Shown here: positions 9,031-17,761 of the stretch, piece by piece
Position numbering within the stretch: the stretch's first letter is position 1
How the letters are laid out: each line of letters starts with the position of its first letter
Assembly: GCF_005117025.1 (NCBI RefSeq)
Contig: NZ_SWCO01000001.1
Span: 186,001 to 250,000, forward strand
Source of the DNA: Alteromonas portus
GTDB lineage: Bacteria > Pseudomonadota > Gammaproteobacteria > Enterobacterales > Alteromonadaceae
Reading direction: 5' to 3'
DNA: 64,000 bases
Translations under genes and position numbers: made by a program
Notes under the pieces: model-generated
The model's database searches: none
Seen by the model: the letters and a program-made list of their open reading frames with translations, nothing else
Told to the model about the DNA's origin: nothing

Positions 9031-9549
9031 ATGATCGAGTTTCTAGAAGCAATTCGCGATTTCACAGAAACAGGTGGCCAGGTTCTCCTGGTCATCGGTC
9101 TGCTGATATTCGTTATGTGGCTTTTGATCCTCGAGCGTGCGATGTATCTGATGGTTTGGCATAAGCAAGCCAAGAAAGAAGCGGTAGCAATGTGGACAGC
9201 ACGTACCGATCGTTCTTCTTGGTTCGCAGAGCAAGTTCGTCAGAAGACAATTTCACAGTTAACCATGCGCCTAAACGGCAGCATCCCAATTATCCAGTCA
9301 CTGGTTGCGCTTTGTCCGCTGCTAGGCTTGATGGGAACGGTTACCGGTATGATTGAAGTGTTCGATGTAATGGCTATTGCGGGTTCAGGTAATGCTCGTT
9401 CAATGGCATCAGGTGTATCGAAAGCTACCATCCCGACAATGGCGGGCATGGTTGGCGCACTTTCAGGCGTATTCGCCGCTACCTGGTTAACTCGTATGGT
9501 GAAATCAGAACGCACGCATCTTGAGGATGCATTGATTATTCAACGTTAA
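9031..9549 (+). CDS. exbB: ExbB-type biopolymer transport protein (TonB2 system)
   Basis: This 172-residue inner-membrane protein forms the proton channel with ExbD. It shows an N-terminal helix (GQVLLVIGLLIFVMWLLILERAMYL) and two later helices (SLVALCPLLGLMGTVTGMIEVF; ATIPTMAGMVGALSGVFAATWL). The GLMGTVTGM motif of the MotA/TolQ/ExbB family is intact. It is shorter than E. coli ExbB (244 residues), as is usual for ExbB2. Tight spacing to both neighbours indicates translation from one operon mRNA. Confidence 0.92.
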   Translation: MIEFLEAIRDFTETGGQVLLVIGLLIFVMWLLILERAMYLMVWHKQAKKEAVAMWTARTDRSSWFAEQVRQKTISQLTMRLNGSIPIIQSLVALCPLLGLMGTVTGMIEVFDVMAIAGSGNARSMASGVSKATIPTMAGMVGALSGVFAATWLTRMVKSERTHLEDALIIQR

Positions 9550-9581
9550 TGCTAGCTAAGCGTTAAGGTAAGGTATTTATT

Positions 9582-9989
9582 ATGAAGCAGCACTTTCAAA
9601 ACTTAGTCGATGAAGAAGAAGCAGCCATCGACATGACGCCCATGCTGGACGTTGTATTTATCATGTTGATCTTCTTCATTGTGACTGCGTCATTTGTGAA
9701 AGAAGCAGGTATTGATGTTAACCGTCCTGAAGCAGCCACTGCTGTGAAAAAGGACCGCGCTAATATCCTTATCGCTATTTCAGATAAAGGCGAAATTTGG
9801 ATTAACAAACGTCGTATCGACGTTCGCGCAGTTCAGGCGAACATCGAGCGCTTACACGCCGAAAACCCTCAGGGTACTGTTGTGATTCAGGCCGACAAGA
9901 AGGCTACAACAGAAACCTTGATTAAGGTTATGGATGCGTCGCGAGCCGCTGGCGTTTACGATGTTTCGATTGCAGCCCAAGAGCAATAA
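9582..9989 (+). CDS. exbD: ExbD-type biopolymer transport protein (TonB2 system)
   Basis: This 135-residue protein has one N-terminal membrane helix (MLDVVFIMLIFFIVTASF) and a periplasmic domain. Asp23 in the DMTPMLDVVF motif matches the essential membrane aspartate of ExbD (Asp25 in E. coli), which carries protons. It lies 32 bases after exbB and 3 bases before tonB. Confidence 0.93.
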   Translation: MKQHFQNLVDEEEAAIDMTPMLDVVFIMLIFFIVTASFVKEAGIDVNRPEAATAVKKDRANILIAISDKGEIWINKRRIDVRAVQANIERLHAENPQGTVVIQADKKATTETLIKVMDASRAAGVYDVSIAAQEQ

Positions 9990-9992
9990 ATC

Positions 9993-10601
9993 ATGCCACG
10001 ATATTTAATCGCATTTGTTATTTCCCTTGCGATCACGTTAGGCCTGTTCTTCTTGATGCAATCGCTTATCAAGATGGGTGGCAGTGCACTAACTGAGCCG
10101 CCAAAGGGAAGCGTGCTTGACTTCGTAAGGGTTAAGCAGGATGAACAGGTTGAGAAAAAAGATCGTAAGCCGAAAAAGCCACCTAAGCCTGAAGAGCCGC
10201 CACCGCAAATGGAGCAGCCTCAAATGGACTCACCTTCTCCAGATGCGGAAGGCACGTCGATGGACTTTGGTGCTGAAGTCGGGGACGACATCTCGCTAGA
10301 AGGCGGGTTGGCTCTTGAATCTGGTGACGGTGAATATCTACCTATCGTTAAAGTAGCGCCAGTTTATCCACGACGTGCACTTCAACGGGGTATTGAAGGT
10401 TTCGTTATTGTTGAATTTACAGTAACTAAGCAAGGCGCAGTACGCGACCCAATTGTTGTCGAAGCTAACCCTTCAGGTATTTTTGAACAAGCGGCGATAG
10501 ATGCTGCTATGAAGTTTAAATATAAGCCTCGCGTGGTTAACGGTGAAGCAACAGAAGTGTCTGGTGTGCAAAACCGTATTACGTTCCAAATTGACGGGTA
10601 A
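9993..10601 (+). CDS. tonB: TonB protein (TonB2 type)
   Basis: This 202-residue energy transducer has an N-terminal membrane anchor (LIAFVISLAITLGLFFLMQSL). A Lys/Pro-rich spacer follows (about 50-75, KKPPKPEEPPPQM), then an acidic linker. The C-terminal domain (about 112-202) has the TonB signature: PVYPRRALQRGIEGFVIVEF, then DAAMKFKYKPRVVNG. The periplasmic spacer is short, as in TonB2 proteins. The obvious local receptor partner is the product of 3988-6684, although TonB proteins can serve several receptors. Confidence 0.93.
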   Translation: MPRYLIAFVISLAITLGLFFLMQSLIKMGGSALTEPPKGSVLDFVRVKQDEQVEKKDRKPKKPPKPEEPPPQMEQPQMDSPSPDAEGTSMDFGAEVGDDISLEGGLALESGDGEYLPIVKVAPVYPRRALQRGIEGFVIVEFTVTKQGAVRDPIVVEANPSGIFEQAAIDAAMKFKYKPRVVNGEATEVSGVQNRITFQIDG

Positions 10602-10607
10602 CAGAAC

Positions 10608-11957
10608 ATGATGAGAAAACAAACGAATACCTTGCTTAGTGCACTGGCGTTTGCATTTGCATCGGCCACGGTATCTGTACCTACTATGTTCATTGCTTCT
10701 AACGCAATAGCGCAAGAGGCTGAGCAGCAAGATGGACAAGAGATAAAAGCTAGCGATAAGCAAACCCGTCGGGTACCAACGCTTCGCGGCAAAGTCTACG
10801 AGCAACTAGCCCGTGCACAAACGGCAGCAGATGAAGCTGGCGATGTAGAAGAAGCTATTTCCATTTTGAAAGAAGTGGAAGATAAGTCTCACTCTATGAA
10901 CGCCTACGAAAAAGCCATGATGTACAACTTTTTCGGCTTCATTTATTACAACAACGAAGACTATACAAAGGCGTTAGAATCGTTCGCGAAAGTCGTAGAG
11001 CAGCAGCCTATTCCTGAAAAGTTTGAAATGACCACGCTTTTCAGTTTGGCTCAGCTTAACCTTATGCAAGGTAATTACGACGACACCATCACTTATTTGG
11101 AACGTTGGGAAAGCCTAAATACAGGCCCTGTACCGGTTAAAAATAAAGTGATAAAGGCCCAGGCGTACTACCAAAATAAACAGTACGACGAAGCTGCAAT
11201 GTGGATTTCTGAAGCCGTTGCCGATCACGAAGCAGAAGGCATGATCCCTGATGAAGGGTGGTTAATTCTTCAACGTGCTATTTTTTACGAACTCAAGCAG
11301 CCTCAGAAGGTTAAAGACGTTCTTATTAAAATGGTGAAGTTGTTTGACGAGCCTAAATATTGGATCCAGCTAGCTGGTATGTATGGCGAGCTAGGTGAAG
11401 AGCGCAAGCAGTTGGCTATTATGGAAACCGCCTATCAGCGCGGGTTCGTTAATACATCCGCTGATGTGTTTAACATGGCGCAGCTTTATTACTATCACCG
11501 TGTACCTTATAAAGGTGCTAAGTTGATGGAGCAGGCGATGAACGACGGTGTGCTTGAGAAAAACTTGCGCAACCTTAAGTTCTTAGGCCAAAGCTGGTCA
11601 CTTGCTAAAGAGCAAGACAAAGCCATTCCGGTTATGATGCAAGCGGCTGAACTGTCTGAAGACGGTGAGTTAGATGCACAGTTAGCGCAAATTCTTCTTA
11701 ATGAAGAGCGTTTTGACGATGCGATTGCTGCGGCCGACCGCGCGTTTGAAAAAGGTGAATTAAGAAACCCTGGTTTGGTTTACTTGATAAAAGGCATGGC
11801 CCTTTATAATAAAAAGCAATATGCCCTTGCCCTTAACCAATTAGCAGAAGCTGAAAAGCATCAGAAAAGCCGGGCTATGGCACAGCAGTGGAAGCAGTTT
11901 GTCCAAGGCGAAAAACGCCAGGCTGATGCCATCGCTGCCGAGCTTGGCGCAAGTTAA
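10608..11957 (+). CDS. Periplasmic TPR protein, last gene of the TonB2-type operon
   Basis: This 449-residue protein has a signal peptide (to about 35, ending NAIAQ) and at least six tetratricopeptide-like helical pairs, for example YEKAMMYNFFGFIYYNNEDYTKAL near 100 and DDAIAAADRAFEKGELRNPGLVYLIKG near 380. A TPR protein in this place is a constant part of TonB2 clusters in Vibrio and Shewanella. Its role is not established; a scaffold between TonB/TtpC and periplasmic or outer-membrane partners is inference. It starts six bases after the tonB stop and a terminator follows. Confidence 0.85.
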   Translation: MMRKQTNTLLSALAFAFASATVSVPTMFIASNAIAQEAEQQDGQEIKASDKQTRRVPTLRGKVYEQLARAQTAADEAGDVEEAISILKEVEDKSHSMNAYEKAMMYNFFGFIYYNNEDYTKALESFAKVVEQQPIPEKFEMTTLFSLAQLNLMQGNYDDTITYLERWESLNTGPVPVKNKVIKAQAYYQNKQYDEAAMWISEAVADHEAEGMIPDEGWLILQRAIFYELKQPQKVKDVLIKMVKLFDEPKYWIQLAGMYGELGEERKQLAIMETAYQRGFVNTSADVFNMAQLYYYHRVPYKGAKLMEQAMNDGVLEKNLRNLKFLGQSWSLAKEQDKAIPVMMQAAELSEDGELDAQLAQILLNEERFDDAIAAADRAFEKGELRNPGLVYLIKGMALYNKKQYALALNQLAEAEKHQKSRAMAQQWKQFVQGEKRQADAIAAELGAS

Positions 11958-11985
11958 GCCCTGCGCTCAACACGTATACTTTTTG

Positions 11986-12013
11986 AAAAGGTCGATAATA
12001 TCGACCTTTTTTT
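11986..12013. terminator. Bidirectional terminator between convergent operons
   Basis: Stem AAAAGGTCGAT / ATCGACCTTTT with a 3-nt loop and a T run at 12007-12013. The A-rich left flank gives a T run on the minus strand too, so it can also serve the operon that ends at 12092. Confidence 0.85.
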
Positions 12014-12091
12014 ATGACATTTATTTACTCTCTCCATCATCAAAACGTCGCTCACCTTCTTCGTTAAATTGAATAAGGTGTCATGCCTTAA

Positions 12092-13180
12092 TTAAGAGTT
12101 TTGAGGAAGTAAGTCGCTCACTGATGCCATCTGTCCTTCGGCTTCTAACTGATTCCAATATCTCTTGGTTTCTAAGATTTCTTGTTTAATAGAGATGAAA
12201 GATGCTACTAAATTGGGGTCGAAATGTTTGCCTGCGCCCTCTAATAAATAATTAAACGCATCGTCATCAGACCATGCTTTTTTATAAGGACGTTTCATCG
12301 TAAGTGCATCGAAGACGTCTGCAATTGCGACAATACGAGCGCTCTGAGGAATGTCCTCACCGGTTAAGCCTTCAGGATAGCCTGTGCCGTTCCATTTTTC
12401 GTGATGACATAGCGCAATCTCCGCTGCAAGGTTGAACAAAGGAGTATCGCACTGCGAGAGAATTTTATGGCCAATTTGTGCGTGTGTACGCATCACTTCC
12501 ATTTCGCTGTTTATGAGCCTACGAGGTGCTTTCAAAATAGCGTCGGGAATACCAATTTTTCCTGTGTCGTGCATGGGCGCCGCTTGCGCCAACAAGCAAG
12601 CGTCGTCATAGGACCAGCCGCAGGCAATAGCTAAACATTTGCTGTAGGCCGCCATTCGCCAGATATGATGCCCCGTGTCTGTATCATTATAATGCCCAGC
12701 AGCAGCTAACATGGTAATGGCACTTTGCTGACTCTTGCTTAGTTCTTCAGTACGTTTAGCCACCAAGTTTTCGGTGATGCGCATTTGGTGCGCAAGACTA
12801 ATATGTGTTTTCACGCGCGCAAGTGTAATACTTGGTGATACTGGCTTGGTTATGTAATCTACAGCACCAAGTTTGAACCCCTTTTCTTCGCTTTCGCCTT
12901 GGGATAACGCCGTGACGAAGATTACTGGAATTTGGCTTAGTAATTTGTCGGTTTTTAATTGCTTGCACACCTCAAATCCATCCATTCCCGGCATCATAAT
13001 ATCGAGCAATATAAGGTCAGGGGTGAACTGCTGCACTATTTTGAGAGCTATGGCACCAGAGGGCGCAACCTTGACGTCATAATAAGGACTAAGTATTCCA
13101 AGCAATATATCAATATTGGCTGGTTCATCATCGACAACAAGTACGCTGAATCTATTATTTTGGGGTTTAACGTTGTTCAT
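12092..13180 (-). CDS. Response regulator with HD-GYP cyclic-di-GMP phosphodiesterase output
   Basis: This 362-residue protein has a receiver domain (about 11-125) with phospho-acceptor Asp60 in LILLDIMMPGMDGFEV and Lys112 in TKP. The HD-GYP domain (about 150-345) has the metal-binding pair His204-Asp205 (MHDTGKIG) and the full HHEKWNGTGYP motif at 259-269. All key residues are present, so it is probably an active enzyme that hydrolyses cyclic-di-GMP under control of phosphorylation. Its start codon overlaps the end of the hybrid kinase gene by 14 bases, so the two are co-translated and the kinase is the likely phosphodonor. Confidence 0.92.
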   Translation of the reverse strand: MNNVKPQNNRFSVLVVDDEPANIDILLGILSPYYDVKVAPSGAIALKIVQQFTPDLILLDIMMPGMDGFEVCKQLKTDKLLSQIPVIFVTALSQGESEEKGFKLGAVDYITKPVSPSITLARVKTHISLAHQMRITENLVAKRTEELSKSQQSAITMLAAAGHYNDTDTGHHIWRMAAYSKCLAIACGWSYDDACLLAQAAPMHDTGKIGIPDAILKAPRRLINSEMEVMRTHAQIGHKILSQCDTPLFNLAAEIALCHHEKWNGTGYPEGLTGEDIPQSARIVAIADVFDALTMKRPYKKAWSDDDAFNYLLEGAGKHFDPNLVASFISIKQEILETKRYWNQLEAEGQMASVSDLLPQNS

Positions 13181-16100
13181 TACTAATAGTGTCTATCAAC
13201 TGGTTAATTAGGACCGTGGCCTTTTCAAAATCGTATATTGAGGCGAGCTGTCTTAGCCTATGTATTTCAATTGCAAACTGAGATTCTGAATGTTTAGCTG
13301 CAAAGCTGGATATATATTCAAGCGCTTTTGCATCGTATGTCTCTAACGCGCTTTTTATGGTGTCTAAACTTGAAAGAATAGATGCTTCATCCAAGTCTTC
13401 ATTTGAAGTTTCACCAACTTCTAGCGCATCTTTATTGACTGTATGAGCAATTAGACGAAGAGTGGCATCTAGTTCAAAAGACAGGGTTGCCACATGTTTT
13501 GCAATGATTGTATCTGGCCTCTCATCTGCTTTTACTAGTATATGAAGGCACTGCGCCAGCGTAGTGGCACCGATATGTTGTGCATCGTTATACAATTCAG
13601 TTAAGAGTAGGTTGTCTTCAGCCGGTGAGTGGAAAATGTTGAGCAAATCTGACATTACACGCCGCTGACTGTATTTATTGTAAAAAGCAACCAGTGAAGA
13701 AATGAAAGGGCTAGGATCATCGGGAATGGTTACTTCGATGTAACCTGCATGAATGTTGGTATCTATAGTGTGAATGATCTCATCTGCTTTCGCTGGTTTC
13801 ACTAAATGAAAACACATGCCCGCAGCAAGCGCTTTTTCTGAAGCTTCCTGCGTTTCGTCTGCACTTAGCGCAATAATGGGGACCGTCCAGCCATGCTGTT
13901 GTGAAAGTGTTTCTGCTATGTCGTATCCAGAAATATCGGGCAGGTGGCAATCGAGCAATAATGCGTCAAACTTAGAGGCTTCACAAAGCGCCATGGCTTG
14001 TTTTCCCGTCGTGGCTGTAACCACATTCATACCTAAATCGATAAGTATTTGCTGGCTAATTTCTACACTTATGGGGTCGTCATCAACAACTAAAACCTGC
14101 TTGTCAGCTAACCGAATAGTTCGCCACTTTTTGCTTTCTAAGCCGTTCACTGATTGTCTCTTTGTAGAGGACTTAAGTGGCGATAATGTAGAAACGAGGT
14201 CGCTATCAATGAAGGGAAGCTCAACAATATTAAGGTCGGTTGGTAAAATATCTCCTAATCTTTTTTGAACCTGCTGACGGCTGAATGAACTTATCAAGAC
14301 ACGAATGTTGATGTTGCCGTACTCTCCCGCTTCTAAGTTATTAGCGAACCGGTTCCAACTGCCCTCATCGTCAGCCAAAAACACCACGCTTAAAGAAGCG
14401 CTATCAGGAAGTTTGTTGTTGATTTCATCTACTACCTGGCAGTGAATACCTAGTCTATCTAATGTGGTGCTAAGTACCTCACAGCCTTGCCTTACGCTTT
14501 CATGTGTTTGAATACATAAAATGTTTTTAGGAAGAGAAGCAGGTAATGTGGGCTTGGTTTCATCCTTGTCGTTGCGGCACACCGGCAACGAGAACGAAAA
14601 GCGGCTACCTTCATTAACTTTGCTTTCTAAGGTTAAGTTTCCCCCCATTAACGCTACTAAGCGCTTGCATATGGCCAATCCCAGCCCCGTGCCGCCGTAC
14701 TTTCTTGAAATTGAAGCATCAGCCTGAACAAATGCATTAAATAACTTAGATTTTCCTTCATCAGTTATTCCCATTCCAGTGTCAGATACGCAGAACATCA
14801 GCTCAGAGCCTTTCTGTTCCACGATAAGTGTTACGCTTCCCCTCTCAGTGAACTTTATAGCGTTACTTAGAAGGTTTAATAGCACCTGGTAAATCTTCTC
14901 ACTATCACCTTGGCAGGGAATGTTAGCGCTACAACGAATGTCAAAAAGAAGCTGAAGTTGCTTTTGTTGTGCTTTGACTTGAAAGACTTGTGCTAGTTTT
15001 TCAATGGTCCTTGTTAACGTGAAAGGCTCATCAATAATATCGATCTTATTCGCTTCTACTTTTGAGAAATCTAAAATGCTGTCGACGAGTTCAAGCAGAG
15101 CATTGGCGCTGTTTTGAACCTTTTCTAAATACTGTTGCTGCTGCTCGTTATCTTGTGACTCCAGTGCTAGGTGAGTTAACCCAATAATGGCATTCATTGG
15201 TGTTCTAATTTCATGGCTCATTGTTGCGAGAAAGTCACTTTTTGCTTTGTTAGCGCTTTGTGCTTCATCGTAGGCTTTCTGGAGCTTGTGCTCTATGGCT
15301 TTTTGGCTGCTAATGTCATTGAAAACGCCAACATGCCCATCTGGCTTACCTTCTTTATCGAAAAGTGGAACAGCGACGATTGAAATAGGGAATAAGCGTC
15401 CACGTTTATCAGTAAAAAAATCTTCATAAGAGGTGTACGATGTGCCACTTTTAATTGTTAGATTAACTGGACATTGTTCTCTTGGAAGCAGTGTTCCATC
15501 ACCTTTTTGATAGTGAACCGTGTCGTGGAAACGTCTTTCCTGTAGCTCTTTGAGAGTCCATCCAAGTAGACGAGAGGCTGCGGGGTTTAGGAACTGGGTT
15601 TTACCTTCACCGTTGACCGCGTAAACACCTTCACCAATGCTATCAGTAATGCTCTCATGAAAAGTTCTATCCTCTTTTAATCTTCTGGCGAGGCGCAATT
15701 GCTCTGACATATCAGTACAAATCACGACAAGACGATTTACCTGTCGGTTGTACTCAACGATAGGGACAATGGTTGCAAATACGGTCCAAGGTTTATCATC
15801 TTTAGTCAGGCTATTGAGTTCTCCTTGCCAAATCTCTCCTTTGACAAGCGTTCCTAATATTTCGACTTGCTCAGTACTCGAGATATTGTCAACACGAAAA
15901 ATAGCGGTGCTTTGTCCTATTAATTCTTCGCGAGAATAGCCAGAGAGCTGACAGCATTTATCGTTTGCTGATAATAAGTTGCCATTGATATCGATGGTCG
16001 CGACAATGCCGTGCTTATCCATGGCTCTGCGCTGTAAGAGCAGTTCATTAGTTGCGTTTTTCTGTTCTCTTATCAGCTCGTACATTAGCGAAGACAGATC

Positions 16101-16472
16101 TGATAGATTTGTGAAGTTTTCATCTATCAGAGGCTTATTTCTATCCTCTAAAAGTTGATTTACCGCTAGCCGCAAGGTCTCACCAACCGCTTTTTGTTCG
16201 TCAAATTCCTCGCGCATTTTTCTATTTACGGCAATGAGTTCTTCAGAGCTGATATGTAAACTTCTATCTCTCAGCTTGATATCTCTTTCGTTAAACGTAT
16301 AAGACTCGTTAATACGAGAAATGAGAGCAGCAAGCCCCTGTTTTAGTGCTTGATGAGTGATACTCGTATTATCGACGCTGTCTTCATTAAGGCTGTCCAG
16401 CCACTGTTTGAGCGACACTGCCTCGTCAAGCTGAAAGGCTCGGCGCAACTGACGCTCTAAAAGTGAATTCAA
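13167..16472 (-). CDS. Hybrid histidine kinase with two PAS domains
   Basis: This 1101-residue protein has no clear membrane helix, so it is probably cytoplasmic. Order: helical N-terminus with coiled coil (1-150), PAS (about 150-260), PAS (about 270-390), HisKA with His420 in MSHEIRTPMNAIIG, HATPase (about 515-632; Asn537, DTGMGI, GGTGLGLA), a degenerate receiver-like segment (about 648-760), and a receiver with Asp841 in LLLDCHLPDISGYD. An HPt-like helical region comes last (about 925-1020). There the expected His is replaced (Glu959 by my alignment), so phosphotransfer through it is doubtful. The gene overlaps the upstream FIST gene by 4 bases and the HD-GYP regulator gene by 14 bases. The layout resembles NahK/VpsV kinases controlled by NosP. 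Confidence 0.9.
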   Translation of the reverse strand: MNSLLERQLRRAFQLDEAVSLKQWLDSLNEDSVDNTSITHQALKQGLAALISRINESYTFNERDIKLRDRSLHISSEELIAVNRKMREEFDEQKAVGETLRLAVNQLLEDRNKPLIDENFTNLSDLSSLMYELIREQKNATNELLLQRRAMDKHGIVATIDINGNLLSANDKCCQLSGYSREELIGQSTAIFRVDNISSTEQVEILGTLVKGEIWQGELNSLTKDDKPWTVFATIVPIVEYNRQVNRLVVICTDMSEQLRLARRLKEDRTFHESITDSIGEGVYAVNGEGKTQFLNPAASRLLGWTLKELQERRFHDTVHYQKGDGTLLPREQCPVNLTIKSGTSYTSYEDFFTDKRGRLFPISIVAVPLFDKEGKPDGHVGVFNDISSQKAIEHKLQKAYDEAQSANKAKSDFLATMSHEIRTPMNAIIGLTHLALESQDNEQQQQYLEKVQNSANALLELVDSILDFSKVEANKIDIIDEPFTLTRTIEKLAQVFQVKAQQKQLQLLFDIRCSANIPCQGDSEKIYQVLLNLLSNAIKFTERGSVTLIVEQKGSELMFCVSDTGMGITDEGKSKLFNAFVQADASISRKYGGTGLGLAICKRLVALMGGNLTLESKVNEGSRFSFSLPVCRNDKDETKPTLPASLPKNILCIQTHESVRQGCEVLSTTLDRLGIHCQVVDEINNKLPDSASLSVVFLADDEGSWNRFANNLEAGEYGNINIRVLISSFSRQQVQKRLGDILPTDLNIVELPFIDSDLVSTLSPLKSSTKRQSVNGLESKKWRTIRLADKQVLVVDDDPISVEISQQILIDLGMNVVTATTGKQAMALCEASKFDALLLDCHLPDISGYDIAETLSQQHGWTVPIIALSADETQEASEKALAAGMCFHLVKPAKADEIIHTIDTNIHAGYIEVTIPDDPSPFISSLVAFYNKYSQRRVMSDLLNIFHSPAEDNLLLTELYNDAQHIGATTLAQCLHILVKADERPDTIIAKHVATLSFELDATLRLIAHTVNKDALEVGETSNEDLDEASILSSLDTIKSALETYDAKALEYISSFAAKHSESQFAIEIHRLRQLASIYDFEKATVLINQLIDTISNEQR

Positions 16473-17614
16473 TGTTTTTCCTTTAATAACATGAGAGTGA
16501 GAGTTTGGTTGTGCAATTCACAATTGGATTCATTATTAGACGGACTGATTTCCCCATAAGAATAGAACCCAGCAATATTCGTCGTGTTGTTAAGTTGCCG
16601 TTCTAACTCTTCAACCTCTTCTTCAATACGGTCACCCATGACTAACTTTCTTCCTACGCAACTTGTCACCAGGGCGAGGCAGTGTAAGTCTTCGCCTTTG
16701 TTTTTTTCCGCAATAGGCGCAATCGCGTCTATGGCACCGCCAATGAGGTCTTCCGTTGAAGCATTCATAAGACGCAAGTATTGGTTCTCGTTAACTTCAC
16801 CCGCCAATACTAAGCTTTTGTTTTGCTCGTCAATGCCAAGAATAGTTCTAATTATTCCTGTTGGCTCGCCGTTTTCATTTAGCACTTCAAACGGGAACAA
16901 AAGCCCACTAGCAGGCAAGTCTTCTGCGTATTCACCCAAATACGCTTTGTAAATATCCAGTGCTGGCTTGTCGTCAAGTTCGAACAGCAGGTTCGCTTTT
17001 GCCGAAGCCACCCTTCGTGCCGGGCCAAATGACCGCCATCCACCACCTGCACTGTAGTCAAAAGCGAGTGACTCACCGTAAAAAGCAACAGCTACAACAC
17101 TGCGGTTATCAATGCCCATGGGATGTAGTAGGTATGTTTGTTCGAATGCGCCGTCATCGCCGGCAAGGCCGCCACTTATTCTTACGTTTTGTGGTACATA
17201 AGCCGTAATGCCTTTAAGCAAGGCAGAGCCATTTATTTCAACGCCGGGTGCTAATACATAAATGCCTTTTAGACCTATTGGCTCAATATCACGCGCTAGC
17301 GACTGGCCGGCATCAAAAGAAGAGGGCATGTCGTTCAACCTTGTTTGGTGTATTTTTACGTACGACGAAGATTCAAAACGAACGACTACGACAGAGATAC
17401 TATTATTGGTTACTCGGTTTGCCGAAATTTCACCTGCTGTACTGCAGCCAACGCAGTTAGCGCAGATTTTGCTTACCGTAAGATATAGTTGGGAAGAGGT
17501 AAAAAACGGCGCTGATGCGTACACAATAAGTAGGGTAGGAGCGAACGCTCTCAAAGCGTCACTTTCTTGTTCTAACTCATCTAAACTTTGAAAAAAGAAC
17601 GTCTTTGAAAACAT
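16469..17614 (-). CDS. FIST-domain sensor protein (NosP-like)
   Basis: This 381-residue soluble protein has FIST_N (about 25-215; LLIVYASAPFF, GCSTAGEIS, GGLAGDDGAF) and FIST_C (about 220-365; RAxLGIDEQNKSLVLAGEV, LVTSCVGRKLVMGDR) domains. FIST proteins are ligand-binding sensors. The NosP subgroup in Pseudomonas and Vibrio is reported to bind haem and nitric oxide and to control the kinase encoded next door. Here the partner is the hybrid kinase, overlapping by ATGA. Whether this protein binds haem cannot be told from the sequence alone. It is the first gene of the operon; its promoter must lie within 17615-17761, shared with the end of fadD. Confidence 0.85.
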   Translation of the reverse strand: MFSKTFFFQSLDELEQESDALRAFAPTLLIVYASAPFFTSSQLYLTVSKICANCVGCSTAGEISANRVTNNSISVVVVRFESSSYVKIHQTRLNDMPSSFDAGQSLARDIEPIGLKGIYVLAPGVEINGSALLKGITAYVPQNVRISGGLAGDDGAFEQTYLLHPMGIDNRSVVAVAFYGESLAFDYSAGGGWRSFGPARRVASAKANLLFELDDKPALDIYKAYLGEYAEDLPASGLLFPFEVLNENGEPTGIIRTILGIDEQNKSLVLAGEVNENQYLRLMNASTEDLIGGAIDAIAPIAEKNKGEDLHCLALVTSCVGRKLVMGDRIEEEVEELERQLNNTTNIAGFYSYGEISPSNNESNCELHNQTLTLMLLKEKH

Positions 17615-17716
17615 GATTAGCGAAGATTAGCCATAGCGTTCTTTAGTTATAGTAAGAGGTGGAACAATTTACAATGTTAAGACGTTATCCTTTGGTAGCA
17701 ATAAACTGATTTATAA

Positions 17717-17750
17717 GTAAAAACAGCCAACCTGGGGAGCAGGTCAGCCG
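17717..17750 (-). terminator. Terminator after the acyl-CoA ligase gene
   Basis: Read on the minus strand, GGCTGACCT pairs with AGGTTGGCT with some G-U pairs, and TGTTTTTAC follows. It is a few bases after the fadD stop. Confidence 0.5.
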
Positions 17751-17761
17751 TCTCATTACTT

